A stretch of 64,000 bases of DNA. It comes from Sinisalibacter aestuarii. Lineage in GTDB: Bacteria; Pseudomonadota; Alphaproteobacteria; Rhodobacterales; Rhodobacteraceae. Positions 57,680 to 64,000 of the stretch are shown in pieces; the first letter of the stretch is position 1, and every line of letters starts with the position of its first letter. Location: positions 1 through 64,000 of the forward strand of contig NZ_BROH01000001.1 of the NCBI RefSeq assembly GCF_027923545.1, written 5' to 3'. The notes beneath the pieces were generated by a model. That model saw nothing but the letters and a program-made list of their open reading frames with translations. It ran no database searches and was not told the DNA's origin. Position numbers and translations under genes: made by a program.

Positions 57680-58570
57680 ATGACCGAGATGATGCAGGAC
57701 GAGAAAGCCCGCGCCGCCGCGTGGTTTGGCGAGTTGCGCGACCGGATCGTCGCCGCCTTCGAAGCGCTGGAAGACAGCCAGGCCACCGGCCCGTTTGCCG
57801 CCGCCGCGCCGGGCCGGTTCGAGGTGACCGAGACGAAACGCAGCTCCGAAGACGGATCGGACGCCGGTGGCGGGCTGATGAGCGTGATGCGCGGCGGCCG
57901 GGTGTTTGAGAAGGTGGGCGTGAACATCTCGACCGTGCACGGCACGCTGGGCGTCGCGGCGCAGAAGAGCATGGCCGCACGCGGCGTGCCCGGGATCGAA
58001 CCCGATCCGCGCTTCTGGGCCTCCGGGATCAGCCTCGTCGCCCATATGCAGAACCCGCACACGCCGGCGGTGCATATGAACACGCGGATGTTCTGGACAC
58101 CCAATGCCTGGTGGTTCGGCGGCGGCGCCGATCTCAACCCCTGCATCGAATATGCCGAAGATACCGCCGGCTTCCACGCCGCGCTCAAATCCGCCTGTGA
58201 CGCGCATGGGCCGGATTATTACGACCGCTTCAAAGCCTGGGCGGACGAGTATTTCTACATCCCCCACCGCCACCGGGCGCGCGGGGTGGGCGGCATTTTC
58301 TACGATGACCTCAATACAGGCGACTGGGAGGCCGATTTCGCCTTCACACAGGATGTGGGCCGCGCCTTCCTGCCTGCCTTCCTGCCGGTCACCGAGCGCC
58401 GCCGCGACACGGGTTGGAGCGAGGCCGACAAGGATACGCAGCTTATCCACCGGGGGCTCTATGCCGAATACAATCTCGTCTACGACCGGGGCACCAAGTT
58501 CGGCCTTGCCACCGGGCATGACGCGAATGCGGTGCTGATGAGCCTGCCGCCGCTGGCGAAATGGGTGTAG
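57680..58570 (+). CDS. hemF: Coproporphyrinogen III oxidase, aerobic
   Basis: A 296-residue oxygen-dependent enzyme. GVNISTVHGTLGVAAQKSMA, MNTRMFWTPNAWWFGGGADL and HRARGVGGIFYDDLNTGDWE are the conserved blocks. EYNLVYDRGTKFGLATG near the end is typical. It oxidises coproporphyrinogen III to protoporphyrinogen IX using oxygen. GGAGGAA precedes ATG 57680. The oxygen-independent counterpart hemN is 3.5 kb downstream, so both routes exist and oxygen can select between them. Confidence 0.96.
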   Translation: MTEMMQDEKARAAAWFGELRDRIVAAFEALEDSQATGPFAAAAPGRFEVTETKRSSEDGSDAGGGLMSVMRGGRVFEKVGVNISTVHGTLGVAAQKSMAARGVPGIEPDPRFWASGISLVAHMQNPHTPAVHMNTRMFWTPNAWWFGGGADLNPCIEYAEDTAGFHAALKSACDAHGPDYYDRFKAWADEYFYIPHRHRARGVGGIFYDDLNTGDWEADFAFTQDVGRAFLPAFLPVTERRRDTGWSEADKDTQLIHRGLYAEYNLVYDRGTKFGLATGHDANAVLMSLPPLAKWV

Positions 58571-58623
58571 GGTTTCGCCCCGGCTGACGCCGGGTCGACC
58601 GGCTTGGGGGGCCAGCCCCCCAA

Positions 58624-58707
58624 ACCCCCCGAGGTATTTTAGGAACAGAGAAGGGGACACGCGATATCGTGTCTTCTTCTTCGTTCCGGAAATACCTCAC
58701 GGGGGTT
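58624..58707. repeat. Long imperfect hairpin between hemF and hemE (bidirectional terminator or repeat element)
   Basis: An 84-nt inverted repeat with five successive paired arms from outside in: ACCCCCCGAGGTATTT/AAATACCTCACGGGGGT, GGAAC/GTTCC, AGAAG/CTTCT and GACAC/GTGTC, with a GATATC centre. It lies between converging hemF and hemE. An additional short hairpin GGGGGGCCAGCCCCCC precedes it. It may terminate both mRNAs or be a dispersed palindromic element. Confidence 0.6.
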
Positions 58708-58757
58708 CGGGGGTGTGAAACCCCCGACGGATCGACCGCGCCAGCGGGCGAAAGGCT

Positions 58758-59786
58758 TCAGGCGCCGCGCACCGTGTCGATCATCAGCTGCACGTTTTCG
58801 GGGTCGGCATCCGGGGTGATGCCGTGGCCGAGGTTGAAGATGTGCGGACCGTTCCGGAATGCCTCGACCACCGCGCGGGTCGCGTCGATGAGCGGCTGCC
58901 CACCGGTGACCATGTGCTTCGGGTCGAGGTTGCCCTGAACGCAGCCGTCAATCTGGACATGTTCGGCGGCCCATTGCGGGCTCACCGAATTGTCGATGGC
59001 CACGCAATCGGCCCCGGTGGCTCTGGCAAAGCCGATATAGCCCTCGCCCGCTTCGCGCGGGAAGGCGATCACGGGCAGGCCGGGATGGCGTGCTTTCAGC
59101 GCGGAGATGATCCGTTTGGCCGGTTCGAGGGTGTAGCGGGTGAAATCCTCACCCTTGAGCGAGCCGGCCCAGCTGTCGAACAGTTTGACCACTTCCGCCC
59201 CGGCCTCGACCTGCATCGAGAGATAGTCGATCGTCGCCTCGGTGATCCGGTCAAGGAGCGCCTCGAACAGCGCCCGGTTTTCGGCTTTCAGCGCATGGGC
59301 CGGGCCCTGATCGGGCGTGCCGCGCCCGGCGATCATATAGGTCGCCACCGTCCATGGTGCGCCCGCGAAGCCGATCAGCGCGGTTTCCTGTGGCAGCTCC
59401 CGCGCGAGGATGCGCACCGTCTCATAGACCGGGGCGAGATGCTCGTGGATCGCATCGGCGGGCTTGAGCTTGTCGAAATCGGCCTGCGCCCGGATCGTCG
59501 AGAGCCGCGGACCCTCGCCCGTTTCGAACCACAGATCCGCGCCCAGCGCCTGCGGCACCAGCAGAATGTCGGCGAACAGGATCGCCGCATCGAAGCCATA
59601 GCGGCGGATCGGCTGCAGGGTGACCTCGGCGGCCAGATCGGGATTGTAGCACAGCGACAGGAAGTCGCCCGCCTGCGCCCGCGTCGCCCGGTATTCCGGC
59701 AGGTAGCGCCCGGCCTGACGCATCATCCAGATCGGCGGCACGGGCAGGGTTTCGCCGGCGAGGGCGCGCAGAAGGAGCTTGGTCAT
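58758..59786 (-). CDS. hemE: Uroporphyrinogen decarboxylase
   Basis: A 342-residue enzyme. The start [20 protein letters not shown] leads into the signature [40 protein letters not shown] and [20 protein letters not shown] are conserved. It decarboxylates uroporphyrinogen III to coproporphyrinogen III, upstream of hemF and hemN. ATG 59786 follows AAGGAT; the longer reading to 60587 is antisense to hemC and was dropped. It is divergent from hemC. Confidence 0.96.
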   Translation of the reverse strand: MTKLLLRALAGETLPVPPIWMMRQAGRYLPEYRATRAQAGDFLSLCYNPDLAAEVTLQPIRRYGFDAAILFADILLVPQALGADLWFETGEGPRLSTIRAQADFDKLKPADAIHEHLAPVYETVRILARELPQETALIGFAGAPWTVATYMIAGRGTPDQGPAHALKAENRALFEALLDRITEATIDYLSMQVEAGAEVVKLFDSWAGSLKGEDFTRYTLEPAKRIISALKARHPGLPVIAFPREAGEGYIGFARATGADCVAIDNSVSPQWAAEHVQIDGCVQGNLDPKHMVTGGQPLIDATRAVVEAFRNGPHIFNLGHGITPDADPENVQLMIDTVRGA

Positions 59787-59888
59787 CGGTCGATCCTTTT
59801 CGCTGGTTGGGGCTGGTTCCCAAGACGGCGGCAACTTGTCAAGCGAAGGGGCGTGGACAGGCCATTTTGCCGCGATTAAACCGGGCGC

Positions 59889-60845
59889 ATGACCATTGCA
59901 TTGCCCACCCCCGCCCAGAGGCTCAAGATCGGCACCCGCGGCTCGCCGCTGGCGCTTGCGCAGGCCCATGAAACCCGCACCCGGCTGATGGCCGCCTTCG
60001 ATCTGCCCGAGGATGTGTTCGAGATCGTGGTGATCAAGACCACGGGCGACGACGCAGCGCTGATCGCCGCCGACCGGCCGCTCAAGGAGATCGGCAACAA
60101 GGGGCTGTTTACCAAGGAGATCGAGGAGCAATTGCTCTCGGGCGGGATCGACATTGCCGTGCATTCGATGAAGGACATGCCGGTCGAGCAGCCCGCGGGC
60201 CTCGTGCTCGATTGCAACCTGCCACGCGAAAATACCGCCGATGCCTTCGTCTCGCTCACATATGCCAGCATTGCGGGATTGCCGCAGGGGGCCACCGTGG
60301 GCACCTCGTCGCTCCGCCGCCGCGCACAGCTTTTGAACCGGCGGCCCGATCTCAACGTGGTCGAGTTTCGCGGCAACGTGCAGACCCGGCTGAAAAAGCT
60401 GGGCGATGGCGTGGCGGAGGCCACGTTCCTCGCCATGGCCGGGCTGAACCGGCTTGGCATGGCGGATGTGCCGCGCGCCGCGATTGCGCCGGAAGAGATG
60501 CTGCCCGCCATCGCGCAGGGCGCCATCGGGATCGAGCGCCGCGCCGATGACAGCCGCACCGCCGCGATGCTTGCCGCGATCCACCATGCCGAAACCGGCC
60601 AGCGCCTCGCCGCCGAGCGCGCCTTTCTGGCCGCGCTCGATGGCTCCTGCGAAACGCCGATTGCCGGCCTTGCCACGCTCGACGGCGGCACGCTGCGGCT
60701 GCGGGGCGAGATCCTGCGCACCGATGGCTCGGAGGCTCTGGCCGACGACGTGACCGGCGCGGTCGAGGACGGGGCCGAGATGGGCCGCGCCATGGCCGCG
60801 AAGCTTCTGGGGCTGGCCGGCGACGGGTTTTTCGACTGGAAATAG
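59889..60845 (+). CDS. hemC: Hydroxymethylbilane synthase (porphobilinogen deaminase)
   Basis: A 318-residue enzyme. It begins with [20 protein letters not shown], has the catalytic aspartate region [20 protein letters not shown], and [21 protein letters not shown]254 in [13 protein letters not shown] carries the dipyrromethane cofactor. It makes hydroxymethylbilane from porphobilinogen. It is divergent from hemE across about 100 bp. Confidence 0.96.
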   Translation: MTIALPTPAQRLKIGTRGSPLALAQAHETRTRLMAAFDLPEDVFEIVVIKTTGDDAALIAADRPLKEIGNKGLFTKEIEEQLLSGGIDIAVHSMKDMPVEQPAGLVLDCNLPRENTADAFVSLTYASIAGLPQGATVGTSSLRRRAQLLNRRPDLNVVEFRGNVQTRLKKLGDGVAEATFLAMAGLNRLGMADVPRAAIAPEEMLPAIAQGAIGIERRADDSRTAAMLAAIHHAETGQRLAAERAFLAALDGSCETPIAGLATLDGGTLRLRGEILRTDGSEALADDVTGAVEDGAEMGRAMAAKLLGLAGDGFFDWK

Positions 60846-60971
60846 CCCCCTGCCAAGGCGGGCGGTTGCCGGGGTTCATGATCCCGTTCGGGCTCGCCGC
60901 CGCCTTCACCGCGCGCACCCTTGCCTTGACGCTGCGCCATGATCGTCATGGGTGCCCAGGCGCACAATGTT

Positions 60972-60989
60972 CACTTATCCGGATAAGTG
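60972..60989. repeat. Perfect 18-bp palindrome related to the intergenic repeat
   Basis: CACTTATCCGGATAAGTG, followed by GATATCCGGTGG. It lies in the 246-bp gap between converging hemC and hemN and shares the TTATCCGGAT core with the copies at 3799, 3824 and 33327. It may terminate or be a repetitive element. Confidence 0.5.
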
Positions 60990-61091
60990 GATATCCGGTG
61001 GTGCTTTATCCTCTTGTTCAGGCGAGGAAAAACCCGGCCGCCGCCGGGGCGGCAAGGCTTCGTTAACGTATCGGACGCAGGGATGGTGGCG

Positions 61092-62447
61092 TCACACCGC
61101 CTGGCTGTGACCGGCGGCGGACATCTCGTAGGCATCGAACCAGCGGGCGATGATCCGGGCGAGCGGGCGCGCATCCTCAAGGATCGTCAGCACGCCGCCG
61201 TCCAGCACCGTCGTGCCCGGCAGCACCTCGTCGAGCCCCTTGGCCGTCGCAATCGCCATCTCCGGCGCCACGCCATGCTCGGCGGCGACCGCATTGAAAT
61301 CGACGCGGAAATCGCACAGCAGCTTTTCGATGATCCGGCCGCGCAGAAGATCGTCACCGGTAAAGGCGTGGCCCTTGGCGGTGGGCAATTCGCCCGCGCG
61401 CACGCGTTCGGTGTATTTCGAGGTCGAGGGCTCGTTCTGCGCATAGCCTTGCGGGAACCGTCCGATCGACGAGGCGCCGACGGGGATCAGCACGTTGGAC
61501 TTGTCTTCGGTATAGCCCTGGAAGTTGCGGTGCATGGTGCCATTGCGATGTGCCACGGCAAGGCCGTCTTCGGGTTTGGCGAAATGGTCGATGCCGATCT
61601 CTTCGAACCCGGCGCCGACGAACAGATCGCGCGCGGTGTTGTAGAGATCGAGCCGCTGTTCGGGCGTCGGCAGTGCCTCGGTCGGGATAAGCTGCTGGCG
61701 CTTCGACATCCACGGCACATGGGCATAGCCAAAGAGCGCGATCCGGTCCGGCCCGAGGCTGATCACTTTGTTCACCGAATCGGTGATGCGGGCATGGGTC
61801 TGGTGCGGCAATCCGTACAGCAGATCGACGTTGAGCGACCGGATGCCGCGCGCGCGCAGCATCTCCACCGTATCGCGGGTGACCTCATAGCTTTGCGGCC
61901 GCCCGATCACTTCCTGGATCATCGGGTCGAAATCCTGCACCCCGATCGAGGCGCGGTTGAACCCCGACGCCGCCAGCGCATCGAGCCTGGGGCCATCGAC
62001 CTCCGTCGGGTCGATCTCGACCGAGAACTGCGCCCCCTCGGCGAGCGGCGCGACATCGTAGATCGCGCCGGCGAGATCGGTGATCATCTGCGGTTCGAGC
62101 AAGGTCGGCGTGCCGCCGCCCCAGTGCAGATGCTCGATCGTCACGCCCTCCGCCAGATGCGGTTTCAGAAGCGCCAGCTCCTGCTTCAGCGTCTGGACAT
62201 AGGCCGCAACCGGCTCGGCGGTCTGCGTGCCCTGGGTGCGGCAGGCGCAGAACCAGCACAACCGCCGGCAGAAGGGCACATGAACGTAGAGCGACACCGT
62301 ACCCCCGGCGGGAATCGCTTCCAGCCAGGTGGCGACAGACCCCGACCATTCGCCCGCTTTGAATTGCGGCGCGGTCGGATAGCTCGTATAGCGGGGCACT
62401 CGGGCGTCAAACAGTCCGAGTTTGCGAAGTTGCGTGAGTGACTGCAT
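61092..62447 (-). CDS. hemN: Oxygen-independent coproporphyrinogen III oxidase (radical SAM)
   Basis: A 451-residue radical-SAM enzyme. HVPFCRRLCWFCACR gives the [4Fe-4S] cysteines C60, C64, C67. EQALxx-type segments such as HWGGGTPTLLEPQMITDLAG and NRASIGVQDFDPMIQEVIG follow the HemN pattern. It performs the same decarboxylation as hemF without oxygen. It is divergent from fnrL, and an FNR box between them fits anaerobic induction. Confidence 0.96.
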   Translation of the reverse strand: MQSLTQLRKLGLFDARVPRYTSYPTAPQFKAGEWSGSVATWLEAIPAGGTVSLYVHVPFCRRLCWFCACRTQGTQTAEPVAAYVQTLKQELALLKPHLAEGVTIEHLHWGGGTPTLLEPQMITDLAGAIYDVAPLAEGAQFSVEIDPTEVDGPRLDALAASGFNRASIGVQDFDPMIQEVIGRPQSYEVTRDTVEMLRARGIRSLNVDLLYGLPHQTHARITDSVNKVISLGPDRIALFGYAHVPWMSKRQQLIPTEALPTPEQRLDLYNTARDLFVGAGFEEIGIDHFAKPEDGLAVAHRNGTMHRNFQGYTEDKSNVLIPVGASSIGRFPQGYAQNEPSTSKYTERVRAGELPTAKGHAFTGDDLLRGRIIEKLLCDFRVDFNAVAAEHGVAPEMAIATAKGLDEVLPGTTVLDGGVLTILEDARPLARIIARWFDAYEMSAAGHSQAV

Positions 62448-62482
62448 TCGACTACGCTCTAGCGGAAACGACGCGCGCGACT

Positions 62483-62496
62483 TTGATCAGGATCAA
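62483..62496. promoter_or_regulatory. FNR box shared by hemN and fnrL
   Basis: TTGATCAGGATCAA is the full FNR consensus TTGAT-N4-ATCAA. It is centred about 43 bp from the hemN ATG and 22 bp from the fnrL ATG, so it could activate hemN and repress or autoregulate fnrL. Confidence 0.9.
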
Positions 62497-62511
62497 ACCG
62501 GGACTTCCGGC

Positions 62512-63261
62512 ATGAAGATGAAGATGGACGTGGCTCTGGACACAAAAGAGTGCTGGAACTGCCCGATCAAGCATCAGGCAGTCTGCGCCCGGTGTGAGCC
62601 TGACGAGCTCACCCGGCTCGAAGAGATCAAGTATTACCGCAACTATGACGCGGGCCAGCCGGTGATCTGGGCCGGCGACCATATGGAATTCGTGGCCTCG
62701 GTGGTGACCGGGATCGCCTCGCTGAGCCAGACGATGGAAGACGGGCGCACCCAGATGGTCGGCCTGCTCCTGCCGTCGGATTTCATCGGCAGGCCGGGCC
62801 GCGATTCGGCGCCGTTCGACGTGGTCGCGGTGTCTGACCTCACGATTTGTTGTTTTCGCAAGAAGCCCTTCGAAGAGCTGATGACCACCACGCCGCATAT
62901 CGGCCAGCGGCTTCTGGAGATGACGTTGGACGAGCTCGACTCGGCGCGGGAATGGATGCTCGTGCTGGGCCGCAAGACCGCCCGCGAGAAGATCGCGAGC
63001 CTCCTGGCGATCATTGCGCGACGAGATGCCACACTCAAGAAACACTCCCCGAAAGACGGGATGACCTTCGATCTGCCGCTCACACGGGAGGCCATGGCCG
63101 ACTACCTTGGGTTGACTCTCGAAACCGTCAGCCGCCAGATTTCGGCCCTGCGCAAATCCGGTATCATCGAACTCGACGGCAAGCGCCGGGTGGTGATCCC
63201 TTCGCTCGAAAAGCTGATGAACGAAACCGGCGACGATGTGGATGGCGGGCTGATCGCCTGA
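62512..63261 (+). CDS. fnrL: Oxygen-sensing Crp/Fnr-family regulator FnrL
   Basis: A 249-residue regulator, start ATG 62512. The N-terminal cluster ligands are CWNCPIKHQAVCARC (C14, C17, C25, C28) plus C113/C114 in LTICCFRKK, which can supply the fourth ligand of the oxygen-labile [4Fe-4S] cluster. A cAMP-receptor-like beta barrel follows, then a long helix and the helix-turn-helix MADYLGLTLETVSRQISALR. It activates cco, hem and other genes at low oxygen. FNR boxes are present before ccoG, ccoN, usp and its own gene. Confidence 0.95.
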   Translation: MKMKMDVALDTKECWNCPIKHQAVCARCEPDELTRLEEIKYYRNYDAGQPVIWAGDHMEFVASVVTGIASLSQTMEDGRTQMVGLLLPSDFIGRPGRDSAPFDVVAVSDLTICCFRKKPFEELMTTTPHIGQRLLEMTLDELDSAREWMLVLGRKTAREKIASLLAIIARRDATLKKHSPKDGMTFDLPLTREAMADYLGLTLETVSRQISALRKSGIIELDGKRRVVIPSLEKLMNETGDDVDGGLIA

Positions 63262-63268
63262 GCCCTGT

Positions 63269-64000
63269 CTACATCGACGCGCCCTCTTCCACCGCCAGAT
63301 CGAAGGCCGCCGCCATGAGCGCGCGGGTGTAATCCGTTTGCGGCGCATCGAAGATGTCATCGGCGGAGCCTGCCTCGACGATATCGCCCGATTTCATCAC
63401 CAGCACCTGATGGGCGAGCGCCCGCACCACCCTGAGGTCGTGGCTGATGAACAGATAGGCCAGCCCGTGCTTGCGCTGCAGATCGCGCAGGAGCCGGACG
63501 ATCTGCACCTGAACCGTCATGTCGAGCGCCGAGGTGGGTTCGTCCAGCACCACGAGGCGCGGGCGCAGGATCATCGCGCGGGCAATGGCGATGCGTTGGC
63601 GCTGACCGCCGGAAAACTCATGCGGGTAGCGGTGCATGGTGGCCGGATCGAGCCCGACCTCCTCCATGATCTCGGCCACCATCTCGCGGCGCGACCGGCC
63701 CGGATCGACACCATGGACAGACAGCCCCTCGGCGATGATCTCTTCCGCCGTCATCCGCGGGCTGAGCGAGCCATAGGGATCCTGAAACACGATCTGCATA
63801 TCGCGCCGGAGCGTGCGCAGCTCGCGCGCCGTGTGCCGTTCGATATGCTCACCGAGAAACACGATCGGCCCGTCCGACGCGATCAGCCGCATCACCGCCA
63901 GCGCCAGTGTGGTCTTGCCGGAGCCGCTCTCGCCGACGATCCCCACCGTCTCGCCGGCGCGCACGCTGAAACTCGCGGCGTTCACCGCCTTGATATGCCC
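63269..64000 (-). CDS. Peptide-type ABC transporter ATPase, C-terminal domain (start beyond window)
   Basis: The minus strand is open from the stop at 63269 to the window edge, with the start outside. The visible 243 residues contain Walker A GESGSGKTTLALAVMRLI, VFQDPYGSLSPRMTAEEIIA, signature FSGGQRQRIAIARAM, Walker B LVVLDEPTSALDMTVQ and the switch YLFISHDLRVV. This is the oligopeptide/dipeptide importer ATPase class (DppD/OppF or the second half of a fused YejF). It ends shortly after the fnrL stop, converging with it. Confidence 0.9.
   Translation of the reverse strand, partial: GHIKAVNAASFSVRAGETVGIVGESGSGKTTLALAVMRLIASDGPIVFLGEHIERHTARELRTLRRDMQIVFQDPYGSLSPRMTAEEIIAEGLSVHGVDPGRSRREMVAEIMEEVGLDPATMHRYPHEFSGGQRQRIAIARAMILRPRLVVLDEPTSALDMTVQVQIVRLLRDLQRKHGLAYLFISHDLRVVRALAHQVLVMKSGDIVEAGSADDIFDAPQTDYTRALMAAAFDLAVEEGASM

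Noticed and set aside
59787-60587. N-terminal extension of hemE antisense to hemC
   Set aside because: The conserved HemE start MTKLLLRAL is at 59786 with AAGGAT in front; hemC is certain on the other strand.

Overview
The window is about 64 kb of high-GC chromosomal DNA from an alphaproteobacterium, almost certainly a Rhodobacteraceae (Rhodobacter/Roseobacter group). The main reasons are the gene order mdh - malyl-CoA thioesterase - nnrU - mesaconyl-CoA hydratase - sdhCDAB, the sucC-sucD-sucA-sucB-lpd operon, the ccoNOQP-ccoGHIS cluster, and hemN facing fnrL. No CRISPR array, prophage, insertion sequence or rRNA operon was seen. One tRNA gene (Ala, anticodon GGC) is present.

Region 1 (1-13.7 kb) is an accessory catabolic island. 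It holds an LsrF-type thiolase (cut by the window edge), a split transketolase, a RuBisCO-like protein, a FucU/RbsD mutarotase, a ribose-type ABC importer, 5-methylthioribose kinase (mtnK), methylthioribose-1-phosphate isomerase (mtnA), a SorC/LsrR-type regulator and a class II aldolase-short-chain dehydrogenase fusion. The genes leave three divergent promoters. All three carry half-sites of one motif (CAAWTGTCA / TGACWWTTG); two carry it as an inverted repeat with the same 8-bp spacer. I infer a single regulon for import and catabolism of a 5-substituted or 5-deoxy ribose. The combination suggests a route in which a phosphorylated 5-deoxypentulose is oxidised to the known LsrF substrate and split to acetyl-CoA (or a substituted acyl-CoA) and DHAP. 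This is the best candidate for an undescribed pathway here.

Region 2 (13.7-17.7 kb) holds the tRNA, a FYDLN-acid-domain protein, a YgjP-type metalloprotease, a GntR/FadR-type regulator resembling AkgR, and a peptidoglycan-binding-domain protein. Region 3 (17.7-38.3 kb) is the TCA-cycle and ethylmalonyl-CoA-pathway core. Both TCA operons have a tandem pair of TGTGATCACA-type palindromes 21 bp apart in front of them, and the GntR gene has one copy directly before its own start, so it probably controls both operons and itself. Three different sulfotransferase-fold genes sit inside these operons (sucC/sucD, sucD/sucA, sdhA/sdhB), which is unexplained.

Region 4 (38.3-42.2 kb) is a YbbA/YbbP/TesA-type set. 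Region 5 (42.4-52.4 kb) is a LuxR-type regulator followed by the complete cbb3 oxidase structural and assembly genes and a universal stress protein, with FNR boxes before ccoG, ccoN and usp. Region 6 (52.5-57.6 kb) is housekeeping: D,D-carboxypeptidase, HAD phosphatase, clpS, rsmC, an SDR lacking its catalytic residues and a small lipoprotein. Region 7 (57.7-63.3 kb) holds the haem genes hemF, hemE, hemC and hemN, then fnrL. An FNR box lies between hemN and fnrL, so the oxygen sensor, the oxygen-independent haem step and the high-affinity oxidase are linked. The window ends inside a peptide-type ABC transporter ATPase.
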